DNA of 64,000 bases, from contig NZ_BMGT01000001.1 of NCBI RefSeq assembly GCF_014640335.1, positions 124,001 through 188,000 on the forward strand. The letters are read 5' to 3'. Each line of letters opens with the position of its first letter. Position 1 is the stretch's first letter. Positions 17,834 through 27,532 of the stretch are shown here, piece after piece. The notes below the pieces were generated by a model. The model saw nothing but the letters and a program-made list of their open reading frames with translations. It was not told where the DNA came from and did no database searches. Both the position numbers and the translations under genes were made by a program. This DNA is from Edaphobacter dinghuensis (GTDB lineage: Bacteria > Acidobacteriota > Terriglobia > Terriglobales > Acidobacteriaceae).

Positions 17834-19129
17834 ATGGTGCCTCTGGCCACATCTGAAAAACAGCACGACGGTGTCATTCACACTGGCGGCAAGCGTCGAT
17901 GGTTTGTTCTGGGCCTTCTCTTCGCCATTACCGTCATCAATTTTATCGACCGGCAGACAGTCTCTGTGCTTGCTCCGGTTCTGCGCGAAGTACTTCATCT
18001 CACCAACGAGCAGTATGGGCGTGTTGTTGCGGCATTCCAATTCGGCATGATGACTGGCGAATTGCCGATGGGTGCGTTGATGGACCGCTGGGGCGTTCGT
18101 CTCGGTTTGATGGGTGCTGTGCTCTGGTGGTCCGGAGCAACAGGCATGCAAAGCCTGACGCGCACCGGCACACAGCTCGGCTTGACTCGCTTTTGGATGG
18201 GCACCGGCGAATGCGGAAATTACTCCGGCGGAATGAAGGTAGTCGCGCGCCTGTTCACAAAGAAGGAACGAACTCTCGCAATTGGCATCTTCAACAGCGG
18301 CAGCATGATTGGCGCAACAGTCGCCACGCCGTTAATCGTGTACCTGATGCAACGCTTTGGATTCCGTGCGGCATTCCTGTTATCTGCATCGTTAGGCCTG
18401 CTATGGGTTCCTCTATGGTGGTTCATCTACCGTGAGCCGACCCGCGTTGAACAGAAAATTGCTACAACCGAACTCGCACATAACCCACCATCGCCCAATG
18501 TTCCCTTGCGCGATCTCATTGCAAATCGATCACTGTGGGCAGTCATGCTCTGCCGCTTCTTCATTGGGCCGGTAATACAGTTCTACTGGTACTGGATTCC
18601 AAGTTATCTCTTCAGCGTGCGTCACCTCACCATGACGCAGCTTGGATTTTTAGGGTGGATTCCATTCCTGCTAGGCGATTTTGGCGGTTTCGCCGGTGGA
18701 TGGGCTGCAGGATGGCTACAGAAGCAAGGCGCAAGCATATACAGAGTGCGCCAACTAACGATGTACTCAAGTAGCATCCTATGCATCGCGAGCTTGTTGG
18801 TGCCCCATACGGCTAGTATCGTCATTGCGTTTCTATTAATCGGCGTTGCCATGTTCGCGGATAACTTTCTGTCCGCAAATATGTTTGGCAGCATGACCGA
18901 TCTTTTTCAAGAACGTGAGCTCGGACGAGTGACCGGATTTTCCGGAGTTGCATCAGGCCTGAGCGGCCTTATCTTTCCGTTACTAACGGGTGTACTAGTC
19001 GATCGCTTTTCCTATGCGCCAGTGTTCTTTCTTGTCGCGTTGATGCCCTTGCTTGGAACCATAGCACTTTTTATTTTCGCGCACCAAGACTATAGGCAAG
19101 ACAAAACGCGTTCTTTGAACAATCTGTAA
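17834..19129 (+). CDS. MFS transporter, hexuronate/anion-symporter type
   Basis: A 431-residue inner-membrane carrier with about twelve hydrophobic segments. The loop motif INFIDRQTVSVLAPVLRE and the segment FQFGMMTGELPMGALMDRWG are typical of the anion:cation symporter group (ExuT/glucarate-like). The ATG is four bases after the oxidoreductase stop within an AGAGGA ribosome site, so the two are co-translated. It likely imports the product of the periplasmic enzymes encoded upstream, perhaps a uronate or oxidised sugar. Confidence 0.85.
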   Translation: MVPLATSEKQHDGVIHTGGKRRWFVLGLLFAITVINFIDRQTVSVLAPVLREVLHLTNEQYGRVVAAFQFGMMTGELPMGALMDRWGVRLGLMGAVLWWSGATGMQSLTRTGTQLGLTRFWMGTGECGNYSGGMKVVARLFTKKERTLAIGIFNSGSMIGATVATPLIVYLMQRFGFRAAFLLSASLGLLWVPLWWFIYREPTRVEQKIATTELAHNPPSPNVPLRDLIANRSLWAVMLCRFFIGPVIQFYWYWIPSYLFSVRHLTMTQLGFLGWIPFLLGDFGGFAGGWAAGWLQKQGASIYRVRQLTMYSSSILCIASLLVPHTASIVIAFLLIGVAMFADNFLSANMFGSMTDLFQERELGRVTGFSGVASGLSGLIFPLLTGVLVDRFSYAPVFFLVALMPLLGTIALFIFAHQDYRQDKTRSLNNL

Positions 19130-19162
19130 TTGGAGAAGACAAAAACGCAGCGCAAACCAAAA

Positions 19163-19192
19163 CGGGATGGTCACCTCGATCAGGCCATCCCG
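19163..19192 (-). terminator. Terminator of the flavin monooxygenase gene
   Basis: CGGGATGG (19163-19170) pairs with CCATCCCG (19185-19192). On the minus strand the stem is followed by TTTTGGTTT, so it best fits the gene ending at 19228; it may also stop the MFS transcript from the other side. Confidence 0.7.
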
Positions 19193-19227
19193 ATACCGTT
19201 CCAATTCAATATGACTTTCTGAATCTA

Positions 19228-20406
19228 TTAGCGTCTCGCTGCAGTTGTTAATGGCGTAGCAGGAAGCTCTTCCGTAAGCCGATGCTGGACACGCGCCAGC
19301 CGAGTAGTTTCCAGGCGCGGCAAAACCCACTTTGCAAATCGCTCGCACTCGTCGATGTGCGGATAGCCCGACAAGATAAAAGCCCTGAACCCCATATCAA
19401 TATAGCGTTGCATCTTGGCATAGACCTGGTCTGGATCTCCGACAATTGCACTACCGCACCCGGAACGGGCCAGCCCAATTCCTGCCCACAAATTTGGTTC
19501 GAGATATAGATCAGTCGATTGCGCGCGCATCTCTTCTTGACGCGCAACACCGACAGATGTCCGGTCCAGCGACCGAGCCTTGATCTCTTTTCCTTTTTCA
19601 AGATCAAGCCGAGAGATGAGACGTTCAGCAGCGGCATGCGCCTCGGCCTCAGTCTCCCGAACGATGACATGAATGCGCAGACCGAAATCAACTTGCCGGC
19701 CGAAAGAAGCCGCCTCCTCTGAAACCGACTGGATCGTCGCCGCCATCCTCTCTTCGGTTTCAGGCCACATCAGGTAAACATCAGAGTGTTCAGCCGCAAG
19801 AGTTCGTGCATCTGGAGATATACCGCCAAAATAAAGCAGTGGCCCACCATTCTGCTGATAAGGCTTTACAGGCAGACTCTCCAGGTCGAAGTTATAGAAC
19901 TGACCTTTATATTGGATACGATCCTGGGTCCATGCCTGCTTGAGAATTTCGATTACTTCGCGGCTTCGCTGATAACGTGTCGCGGAGTCGGCACGAGTTC
20001 CAGCCAGATCGGAAGAGATGATGTTGATCGTCAGTCTACCCTGCAATATGTGATCGAGCGTAGAAATTGCTCGCGCTAACATCGGCGGATGAACTTCGCC
20101 GCATCGAATAGCAACCAGTTGGGAGATCTGTTCAAGACTTGGCCCAACGGCTGCAGCAAAGGTTAGCGGATCTTGTCCAACCTCATATCCACTAGGAAGC
20201 AGAATATTCTGGTAGCCCAACCGGTCCGCAGTGCGCACAACGTCGGAACAATGTTTGAAGCTGCTGCGAAGAGTTCCATCTGGCACACCGAGAAACTCAT
20301 AGTCTTCCGAGCAGATAGCAGAAAACCACGCAACCTCCACGGCTCGTGACTCTCCAGAGCGAATTTGAACCTTAGGCTTAGAACCTTCAACAGTTGGAAT
20401 CTGCAT
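19228..20406 (-). CDS. LLM-class flavin-dependent monooxygenase, SsuD-like
   Basis: A 392-residue luciferase-like protein closest in pattern to alkanesulfonate monooxygenases, which use reduced FMN to release sulfite from organosulfonates. Matching segments are VEVAWFSAI near the N-terminus, [58 protein letters not shown] and the C-terminal [11 protein letters not shown]. No signal peptide, so cytoplasmic. It would need an NAD(P)H:FMN reductase, not present in the window. It sits alone, with its own terminator, between an MFS gene and TonB receptor 3. A sulfonate substrate is likely but not proven. Confidence 0.82.
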   Translation of the reverse strand: MQIPTVEGSKPKVQIRSGESRAVEVAWFSAICSEDYEFLGVPDGTLRSSFKHCSDVVRTADRLGYQNILLPSGYEVGQDPLTFAAAVGPSLEQISQLVAIRCGEVHPPMLARAISTLDHILQGRLTINIISSDLAGTRADSATRYQRSREVIEILKQAWTQDRIQYKGQFYNFDLESLPVKPYQQNGGPLLYFGGISPDARTLAAEHSDVYLMWPETEERMAATIQSVSEEAASFGRQVDFGLRIHVIVRETEAEAHAAAERLISRLDLEKGKEIKARSLDRTSVGVARQEEMRAQSTDLYLEPNLWAGIGLARSGCGSAIVGDPDQVYAKMQRYIDMGFRAFILSGYPHIDECERFAKWVLPRLETTRLARVQHRLTEELPATPLTTAARR

Positions 20407-20702
20407 TGCTTCGCTTTCGAATGGGGATATACGAACAACGAAATCCCTTTTCTCTCTAAGGAAATCTTCGTTGCTCCATGGTAATTACTATAACTTCCAA
20501 TCGTCCTAAAGGAACATGGCCTTACTTCTAAATCAACTTCTTACACAACGACTCTCCATCGCTGATGGCAGAAAATCCTGGCAAGCCAATATCTGGCAAA
20601 AACGGCTTTGAATCCATGCGTTCCTCATGAACCCTAATCGCTTGGAGTATAGATTGAGAGGCATTGGTTAGTAATTCATTGACACTCAGGACAAAAGAGA
20701 AA

Positions 20703-20726
20703 CGCGGCCGAGAAGACTCGACCGCG
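20703..20726 (-). terminator. Terminator of TonB receptor 3
   Basis: CGCGGCCGAG (20703-20712) and CTCGACCGCG (20717-20726) form a ten-pair stem with one mismatch and a four-base loop; on the minus strand it is followed by TTTCTCTTTTG. The rest of 20407-20765 has no convincing gene and only a possible TATAGT -10 for the monooxygenase gene. Confidence 0.8.
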
Positions 20727-20765
20727 TGGAGTGATTTCAAAGAGTGAGGTAAATGCTTTAGTTGC

Positions 20766-23700
20766 TCAAAATATGATCTTGCCGCTCAACTGCAATTGCC
20801 GGGGTGAATTTGCCTGGCTCGTAACGGCTCCGAAGTTCGTGTTGCTGATGTCATTCTGCGGGCCACCAAAGACTGGGTGATTGAGAATATTGAATCCTTC
20901 CGCACGAAATTCAATTCTGTCTTCTCGCCAGAACGGGAAGGAGCGAATGACCGAACTATCCAGATTGATCCACCGTTGCGCCTGCATACTATTCCTTCCG
21001 ACGTTTCCAAAGGTATATTGCGCTGGGACAGCGAAGGCCGCAGTGTTGAACCATTTCGCGGTGGTGGGGTGAGAAAGATGAGGGTTGCCAACCTGGTCAG
21101 CCCATTCATAGCCTGTGTTTCCAATATTAGCGACGTCATTGCTGTCTTTTACAGTGAAGTTCTGACCGTTGCGCCACGTGAAGATATTATTGATCTGCCA
21201 ATTTCCAACGACATAATCAACGAAGCGATTGCCAGTTGAAAATCTCTTGCCTTTGCCAACCGGGATTTCATAAAGAGAGTTGGCCACGAAGACTTGGGGG
21301 ATATTGGTCCCGGACAAGCCGTATGAAGCCCCGGGATGATACGCATCCTGCACCACCGTTCCTTCCACACCAAACCAGCCGTCATCTTCGGCCATTGATT
21401 TAGACCAGGTATATGCAACCTGGTAAGAGAAGCCGTTGGTGTAGCGCTTATCCAACTGCACCTGGAGAGCGTTGTAACTGCCATTACCGATGCTGCGGTC
21501 GTAAAAGGTTGGAATACTGTATGGATAAGGCGCTCGTGACTGCGGAGTACCCGGACCGGGCGTGAGAGCCGTGTTGTATTGCCCGCCGACGTTCGTACGA
21601 TGAGAAGCAGAGCCGACATAGTCTATTCTCAGAGCCAGGGAGCCGTTCAACTGTCGCTGCACCCCGAAGTTCCACTGCTCCGAGTAAGGGTTCTTAATGT
21701 GCGGGTCATAGAACCACTGATTGCTTGTGAAGGGCGTGGCAGGCGGAAAGAGCCCGGACCCGCTTGCGTTGAAAGGATTCTGGGCGGTTACATTCGGTGT
21801 AAGTTGACTGGTGGTGGGAACGTTGGTGAGCGAACTTGCGATCTGCTGTCCAATATCAGGCCATGACCCCTCGATGTTCTGGGCCATCTGGGTAACTGCA
21901 GCCCAGTCATCAAAGACGATGCCGTAAGCACCATGCATCACCGTTTTGTCGTCGACTTTGAAGGCGAAGCCAAATCTTGGCCCAAGGTTCGAATTGACGT
22001 TATGAGAGATCTTGCCGTTGGGGCTCACAATGACATGAGCAGGCAGGGTGCCGTCGCCGGGGATGCAGGGAGCGAAACCGCGCGAGTTGCAAGACGGCGG
22101 CAACTTCTGGATGATGTAATTCCCGGTTCCCCAATCCATGTCGCCGGTTTCCGGGCCTCCCTGCTTGCCGATGTTTGCGTTGGTTCCATACGCTGGCAGG
22201 AAAGGGTAGTCGTAGCGCAAACCGTAATTCAGGGTGAGCCGTGGGGTAGTCTTCCAGGAATCCTGAAGGAAGACACTTAGCAGCCCGCCGGGGCGCTCTG
22301 TCTCATCCACGTTGCGGCGGCTGGCGCCACTAGGCACATTCAGCAGAAAAGATGCCAGAGCGTCGCCGTTAGAAACAGGTTTGCCGTCGGAACCCAGGAT
22401 GGATGGATTCCCGGTCTGCGGAGCCGAAAAGTTGAGACCAATCTGGGACAACGGGCTGGCAAAGTTCACGGTATCGAACCCTGCACCAAATTTAATTTCA
22501 TGATTGCCCATGATCTTCGTGTAGGAACCACGAACCTCATGGCTGTCCGTGGCCTTGGGTGTATCGTTGATGCTCTCGCCGCCATTGCCATAGTTGCTGA
22601 TGCCCGGGCCCGGGAGCAGAGCGCCGCCATTTGCCCCAGCAAAGCCGCTGGCAAAGGCATCGGAAAAGCCTATTGTCGAGATGATGTCGGCAGTTGATTT
22701 GGTGAAGCGCGTCGCTGAGTTATCAGACACAGTGGTACGCGCATATTGCACCTGCAGGATCTGAGTGGGGCTGAAGATGTGAACAAAGCTGCCACCCCAG
22801 TTGCGCCCATCAATCTCGTGGTCAGTCAGCAGTCCTGGCAACCCGCCAGAAGAGTTGACTGTGCTGTTGATGAAGCTGTAACGGAACCAGGCAGTGTCTT
22901 TGGTTCCAAAGCTCTGATCTCCGCGGATATCGAACTCGTTCTGCTTTTGCGTCAATGGAGTAGCGTCAATTGCATTGGCTGCGCACGTACCGCCACTACC
23001 GAATTGGAAGCATGGGCCTGGCGCGGGGAAGATAAACTTCGCATAGGCCACCATTCGCTGATCGATCAGATTGGAAGGGATCTGGTTGCCAGCAAATGCC
23101 GGGCGGGTGAAGTTGGGATTACCATTTTTGTCGATCGTTGGCGTAGTCTGAAACGGATTGTAGATCTGAAGTTGATTGTTGTCGGCTTCGTTCCCAGCCA
23201 ATTCCGCATCGGTGGGCACCAGGATCGTACTATCCTGCGGTGTCGAATAGCGATACCCCTGATAAGCGCCAAAGAAGAAGGACTTGTTTCTGCCGTTGTA
23301 GAGCTTCGGGATTATCACGGGGCCGCCGATTGAGCCGCCGAACTGATTCTGGTGGAAAGAAGGCTTGGACTGGGACGCCGGCAGAAAATAATTGCGCGCA
23401 TCGAAGGCTGTGTTGCGAACGTACTCCCAACCAGAACCGTGAAACTCATTGGTACCGCTCTTCGTGACGATATTCACTACGCCACCAAGTACGGAACCGT
23501 ATTCCGCATCATCGGTATGCGAGACGACTTTGAACTCCTGAATTGCGTCGATGATTGGTGCGATGGCATAGGTGCTCTCGATTGCACCGTAGTTGTAAAG
23601 TCCATCCATCAGGAAGAAGTCGCTGCGGTTTGTCTGTCCGTTGATGGAAGGAAAAGAGTAGTCGGAGCCGATGGCGACAGCAGCACCGAATCCACCGCTA

Positions 23701-24272
23701 CCGGACATGCCGCCGCTCTGTCCAGTCATGATCGGAACTACGCCTGGAGTAAGCGACAGCAAAGAAGTAAAGTTACGTCCATTCAAGGGAAGATCGTTGA
23801 CCTGCTTGGTCTCAATTACAGTTCCCAAACTCGCGCCGCTCACATCGAGTTGGGCTGCGGTAGCGTCAACTGTGACAACTTGGTTCTGGGTACCTATCGC
23901 AAGCTTAAAGTTGAGCGTTGCGGTCTGGTCGACCGATAGGACAAATTCAGGAACTTTTTGCGGATTGAAGCCCGTGGCACTCGCCTGAACGGTATAGCGG
24001 CCAGGAGTAATGTCAAGAAAGACATAGGCTCCCGAACTGTTGGAGACAGACTGGTGCACAACCGATGTCGCGGTATTCTTCAATTCGATCGTTGCACCCG
24101 CAATTACCGCGCCATTGGGATCCCGAATGACTCCATTGACCGAAGCGGTTGAAACCTGGGCTCCCGCCGAACCTGCGAACAGGAGTAGAAGAAGACCGAC
24201 AAAACAGGCTTTGTACATTCCTGGAAACAAGCCAACAATTTGCCTGGTAAAGCTTTGCGAGTAACGTGTCAT
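20766..24272 (-). CDS. Oar-like TonB-dependent receptor 3
   Basis: Outer-membrane receptor of about 1168 residues. A signal segment with hydrophobic core (CFVGLLLLLFAGSAGAQ) precedes a carboxypeptidase-regulatory-like domain, a plug with DLPLNGRNFTSLL and a barrel ending KIIF. I start at the ATG at 24272, eight bases after GGAGG; an in-frame start 81 bases further upstream has no ribosome site. Its promoter is at 24398-24426. It lies divergent from LacI 2 and upstream of the SsuD-like gene on the same strand but separated from it by a terminator. Ligand unknown. Confidence 0.87.
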   Translation of the reverse strand: MTRYSQSFTRQIVGLFPGMYKACFVGLLLLLFAGSAGAQVSTASVNGVIRDPNGAVIAGATIELKNTATSVVHQSVSNSSGAYVFLDITPGRYTVQASATGFNPQKVPEFVLSVDQTATLNFKLAIGTQNQVVTVDATAAQLDVSGASLGTVIETKQVNDLPLNGRNFTSLLSLTPGVVPIMTGQSGGMSGSGGFGAAVAIGSDYSFPSINGQTNRSDFFLMDGLYNYGAIESTYAIAPIIDAIQEFKVVSHTDDAEYGSVLGGVVNIVTKSGTNEFHGSGWEYVRNTAFDARNYFLPASQSKPSFHQNQFGGSIGGPVIIPKLYNGRNKSFFFGAYQGYRYSTPQDSTILVPTDAELAGNEADNNQLQIYNPFQTTPTIDKNGNPNFTRPAFAGNQIPSNLIDQRMVAYAKFIFPAPGPCFQFGSGGTCAANAIDATPLTQKQNEFDIRGDQSFGTKDTAWFRYSFINSTVNSSGGLPGLLTDHEIDGRNWGGSFVHIFSPTQILQVQYARTTVSDNSATRFTKSTADIISTIGFSDAFASGFAGANGGALLPGPGISNYGNGGESINDTPKATDSHEVRGSYTKIMGNHEIKFGAGFDTVNFASPLSQIGLNFSAPQTGNPSILGSDGKPVSNGDALASFLLNVPSGASRRNVDETERPGGLLSVFLQDSWKTTPRLTLNYGLRYDYPFLPAYGTNANIGKQGGPETGDMDWGTGNYIIQKLPPSCNSRGFAPCIPGDGTLPAHVIVSPNGKISHNVNSNLGPRFGFAFKVDDKTVMHGAYGIVFDDWAAVTQMAQNIEGSWPDIGQQIASSLTNVPTTSQLTPNVTAQNPFNASGSGLFPPATPFTSNQWFYDPHIKNPYSEQWNFGVQRQLNGSLALRIDYVGSASHRTNVGGQYNTALTPGPGTPQSRAPYPYSIPTFYDRSIGNGSYNALQVQLDKRYTNGFSYQVAYTWSKSMAEDDGWFGVEGTVVQDAYHPGASYGLSGTNIPQVFVANSLYEIPVGKGKRFSTGNRFVDYVVGNWQINNIFTWRNGQNFTVKDSNDVANIGNTGYEWADQVGNPHLSHPTTAKWFNTAAFAVPAQYTFGNVGRNSMQAQRWINLDSSVIRSFPFWREDRIEFRAEGFNILNHPVFGGPQNDISNTNFGAVTSQANSPRQLQLSGKIIF

Positions 24273-24384
24273 CGGAGGAACCTCCCTTAATCGGTGCTGA
24301 TCTAATCCCGCCATCTCGTGGATGGCTTTTTTTACGGAAGACTCATGGCCCAAGGAAAACGGTAACTGTTCCGAATACTTTAAT

Positions 24385-24400
24385 AAGGTGGAACCAACTT
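24385..24400. promoter_or_regulatory. Imperfect palindrome over receptor 3 promoter
   Basis: AAGGTGGAACCAACTT, 12 of 16 positions symmetric, overlaps the -10 and start of the receptor 3 promoter. It could be an operator for the divergently encoded LacI 2. Symmetry is moderate. Confidence 0.35.
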
Positions 24401-24426
24401 TTATTCGCGCACAATGACTTTGTCAA
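24398..24426 (-). promoter_or_regulatory. Promoter of TonB receptor 3
   Basis: On the minus strand TTGACA (24426-24421), a 17-nt spacer and TAAAAG (24403-24398) form a good promoter. The resulting leader before the ATG at 24272 is about 120 bases. Confidence 0.6.
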
Positions 24427-24458
24427 GTGAAAAAGTCAACCTTTCGGTGGAGATGCAA

Positions 24459-24473
24459 CATCTTTGAAAGATG
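24459..24473. promoter_or_regulatory. Perfect inverted repeat between receptor 3 and LacI 2
   Basis: CATCTTTGAAAGATG is a perfect 7-bp inverted repeat around a central G, upstream of both divergent promoters. It is a plausible operator for LacI 2 or an activator site. Only one copy was found. Confidence 0.4.
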
Positions 24474-24517
24474 GATGACCAACCTGCACCTTTGGCGCAT
24501 AGTTTTGGCTCTCAGGT

Positions 24518-24547
24518 TTGCTTGGGTAGGAGGGTATCCGCTATAGT
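24518..24547 (+). promoter_or_regulatory. Promoter of LacI 2-cytochrome operon
   Basis: TATAGT (24542-24547, 5/6) with a weak -35 TTGCTT 18 bases upstream. The leader to the ATG at 24631 would be about 78 bases. Confidence 0.4.
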
Positions 24548-24630
24548 ATGCGGCTCAGTAAAAGTTTCGCAGACCGCCGCTTCAGAGCAAGCGTGAAGAG
24601 AGCAGATCGGAGTGTCAGGACGCCTGGTAA

Positions 24631-25653
24631 ATGACGATCCGAATGAAGGACATAGCTAGGGACCTCGGCCTTTCGCAGGCTACCGTCTCCAAGGTTCTCC
24701 GCGATCATCCCGACATTGGCGAGTCGACTCGCAGGCGCGTATTGGAACGAGTCAAGGAGCTGGACTACCAGCCAAATTCCCTTGCGCGCAGTCTTGTTAC
24801 CGGCCGCAGTTTTCTGATTGGCCTGATCGCTCCCAGCTTGCTGCATCCGTTTTTTGCGGAGATCGCGATTGCTCTGTCAGATGTCATTCGAGACAGAGGC
24901 TATTCCCTGATTGTGTCTTCCTCAGAAGAAGATGCGGAGCGCGAAAAGGAAGAGATATCGCGGCTTCTGGGGCGTCATATGGACGCGCTCATCATTGCGT
25001 CCGTTGGGTCGGATATTCAGCAATTCGAGCGGATGAACAGCAAAGCTCAGCCGTATGTCCTCATTGATCGAGACTTGGACGGCGTCGACGCCAACTTTGT
25101 CGGCATCAATGACAAGAGAGCTGGATATCTTGCGACAGAACACCTCGTCAGCATGGGTTGTCGTCGCATCGCGCACATCCGCGGACAAGACAACAGTCCG
25201 GGCAACGGCCGATTCGAAGGCTACAAGGAAGCCCTCCGCGATAACAATCTTTTCTTTTCGAATGACTACGTTGTACGCAGAAACTATGTCGATATCGAAA
25301 CAACCCGCCGGGGTGCAGAGGCTATGCGCCTGCTACTGGAGCGAAACCCGAAGCCTGACGGCGTCTTCTGCTTCAACGATCCGCTCGCGATTGGTGCCAT
25401 GAGCACAATCCTCGAGTCAGGCCTAAGAATTCCGGAAGACATTGCCTTGATCGGATGCGGCAATCTGCCTAATAATGATTGGCTTCGAGTTCCTCTTTCG
25501 AGCATCGACCAGCGCAGCCAGATGGTGGGCCAACACGCTGCAGAACTTGCACTCAATTTAATCGAGTCCAAGCAAATGCCTCATACCCAGACCACTGTGC
25601 TCGAGCCAACTCTTGTAATACGGTCATCTACGCAGAAAAAGAGGAATAAGTGA
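24631..25653 (+). CDS. LacI-family transcriptional regulator 2
   Basis: A 340-residue LacI/GalR repressor. The helix-turn-helix is at residues 5-25 (MKDIARDLGLSQATVSKVLR), the hinge near YQPNSLARSL, then a sugar-binding sensor domain (GLIAPSLLHPFFAEIA onward). It is divergent from TonB receptor 3, with two inverted repeats between them. Its stop codon overlaps the start of the multihaem cytochrome gene by four bases, so regulator and cytochrome are made together, an unusual pairing. The ribosome site is weak. Confidence 0.9.
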   Translation: MTIRMKDIARDLGLSQATVSKVLRDHPDIGESTRRRVLERVKELDYQPNSLARSLVTGRSFLIGLIAPSLLHPFFAEIAIALSDVIRDRGYSLIVSSSEEDAEREKEEISRLLGRHMDALIIASVGSDIQQFERMNSKAQPYVLIDRDLDGVDANFVGINDKRAGYLATEHLVSMGCRRIAHIRGQDNSPGNGRFEGYKEALRDNNLFFSNDYVVRRNYVDIETTRRGAEAMRLLLERNPKPDGVFCFNDPLAIGAMSTILESGLRIPEDIALIGCGNLPNNDWLRVPLSSIDQRSQMVGQHAAELALNLIESKQMPHTQTTVLEPTLVIRSSTQKKRNK

Positions 25654-27512
25654 GAGCATCTGTCTGCAGAACCTGGCTGAATACTTTTATCGGAAACGAG
25701 AGGCATTCCCGGTCAAACGGCTCCTTCACGTTGCGTCGCGCAGGATTCGCAACAATCCTGTTTTTCATCCCGATGCTTTCGGGATTCGTAGTCTACGGGA
25801 AGACCTCCAAGAATCCCTCCACTCCGTCAGTACACAACTCCAATGAAGAATATGTAGGCTCCAGCTCCTGTTCCTCGTGCCATTTCGAGATCTATCGTCA
25901 GTTCTTGAAGACCGATATGGGGCGCTCCATGTCACCGATCACCCCAGCATTGATAAAGAACATCTCTTCTTCCGCCACTTACGACAATCCGCAATTGAAG
26001 CGCAGATTCGAAGTTTTCACCCGAGACGGGAAACTCTATCAAAGCGAATATGGACTTGATGCAGACGGCAAGGAAAGCTTTCGGGATACTCATCAGCTCG
26101 AATGGATCATCGGAGCAGGCGTCAACGGGTTTGGAGCAATCCTTCAGGACGATCACCATCTCTTCCAGGCGCCGCTGTCTTTCTATTCCAAGGCTATGGA
26201 TTGGGAACCTTCGCCAGGATACGAGTTTGCCGATCTAGGATTTAATCGTCCGATTACTCCCGGCTGCATTTCCTGTCACAGCGGTCGGCCAAATGCTGTG
26301 GCCGGGACCAACGGTAAATTCGAAGCTACGCCTTTTTCTCAACTAGCCATCGGCTGCGAAAGATGCCATGGGCCAGGAGCCGCACATGTACAGCTTATGA
26401 GTGGAGAACCCGTCCATAGCTCGGGGAAGGGTCCTTTGTCCGATACCATGATCATCAATCCTGCCCGCCTCACACCATATATGGCCGACAACATCTGCAT
26501 GGCTTGCCATCAGGCGGGCGATGTACGTGTTCTCAAACCCGGCAAGACATACCGGGATATTCGCCCAGGTCTTCCACTCGACGAGACGTTATCGATCCTG
26601 ATGGTTCCACCTACACCGGAGGCTCCGCCCTCGAAGGATCACGTCGACCATTACTACTCCATGACTTTGAGCAAGTGCTATCGCGCGAGCAAGGGCAAGC
26701 TTAGCTGCATCACCTGCCACGATCCTCACATTGAACCGTCACGCGAAGAGGCCCCGGCGTATTTCAACAGCAAATGTTTGACCTGCCATACGCGCCAAAG
26801 CTGCAAACTTCCTTTAGAAACTCGAATGCAGCAAAAACCTGCCGACAACTGCATCGGCTGCCATATGCCGCAGCGCGACATTCAGGTCATCTCACACTCC
26901 ACCGCCACCAATCATCGCATCGTGGCGACTCCCGATGAGCCATTTCCCGATGTCACCTTCATGCAGACGACGGCTGCGCTGCCGAATTTGATCCATATCA
27001 ATCCTGCTCATCGTTCAGTGTCAGGTCAGCAGGCCGATCCACTTCCGTTGCTGACCCTCTTGCAAGCCTATGGAGAACTTGCGCAGGACAAACCGGAATA
27101 CGTGGCCTCTTATTTGAAAGTCCTCAGCCAGCTAGAGCAGACGCAGCCGAATGATCCTTTAGTGCAAGCAGCGCTCGGACGTAGAGATCTGAAAGACGGC
27201 AACTTCTCCAATGCTGCTGATCATCTCCGGCGCTCGCTTCAGGCTGGCCCCGCAGTCGCAACGACTTATGCCGATCTGGCAGACGCTCTCACTCATCTTG
27301 GACAGACTGCCGAGGCTCGGCCATTGATTGAAAAAGCAATCCAGCTGGATCCATTCAATCCCATTACAAAGAAGATGTTGGTAGTCAATCTCATTCAAGC
27401 CAAACAATATCCGGAGGCAAAAAAGTCGCTTGAGGACTATCTCAAAGTCTTTCCGCAAGATGACTTCATGCGTCAGATGTTGCATCGTGCAGAGAGCACG
27501 ACTCAGCCTTGA
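25650..27512 (+). CDS. Seven-haem cytochrome c with C-terminal TPRs
   Basis: A 620-residue exported redox protein. Seven CxxCH haem sites start at Cys 74, 206, 236, 283, 353, 376 and 401, followed by TPR-like helical repeats from about 455 to 615. An N-terminal hydrophobic segment (33-50) is a signal or anchor. Translation starts at GTG (25650) in a GTGA overlap with the LacI 2 stop; AGAGG lies five bases before it. Spacing of the haem motifs resembles the cytochrome c552/NrfA-like and cytochrome c554-like multihaem families, but no full match is recognised. Likely periplasmic electron transfer; partners may be the TPR and CRTAC1 proteins next door. Confidence 0.83.
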   Translation: MRASVCRTWLNTFIGNERHSRSNGSFTLRRAGFATILFFIPMLSGFVVYGKTSKNPSTPSVHNSNEEYVGSSSCSSCHFEIYRQFLKTDMGRSMSPITPALIKNISSSATYDNPQLKRRFEVFTRDGKLYQSEYGLDADGKESFRDTHQLEWIIGAGVNGFGAILQDDHHLFQAPLSFYSKAMDWEPSPGYEFADLGFNRPITPGCISCHSGRPNAVAGTNGKFEATPFSQLAIGCERCHGPGAAHVQLMSGEPVHSSGKGPLSDTMIINPARLTPYMADNICMACHQAGDVRVLKPGKTYRDIRPGLPLDETLSILMVPPTPEAPPSKDHVDHYYSMTLSKCYRASKGKLSCITCHDPHIEPSREEAPAYFNSKCLTCHTRQSCKLPLETRMQQKPADNCIGCHMPQRDIQVISHSTATNHRIVATPDEPFPDVTFMQTTAALPNLIHINPAHRSVSGQQADPLPLLTLLQAYGELAQDKPEYVASYLKVLSQLEQTQPNDPLVQAALGRRDLKDGNFSNAADHLRRSLQAGPAVATTYADLADALTHLGQTAEARPLIEKAIQLDPFNPITKKMLVVNLIQAKQYPEAKKSLEDYLKVFPQDDFMRQMLHRAESTTQP

Positions 27513-27532
27513 AATAGTTTTGAGGTTCGACA

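Noticed and set aside
20528..20740. 70-codon minus-strand frame between receptor 3 and the monooxygenase gene
   Set aside because: It crosses the receptor 3 terminator and has no ribosome site.
21169..21182. Second CACGTG-containing site as another parS
   Set aside because: GCGCCACGTGAAG matches only part of the core and lies inside the receptor 3 coding sequence.
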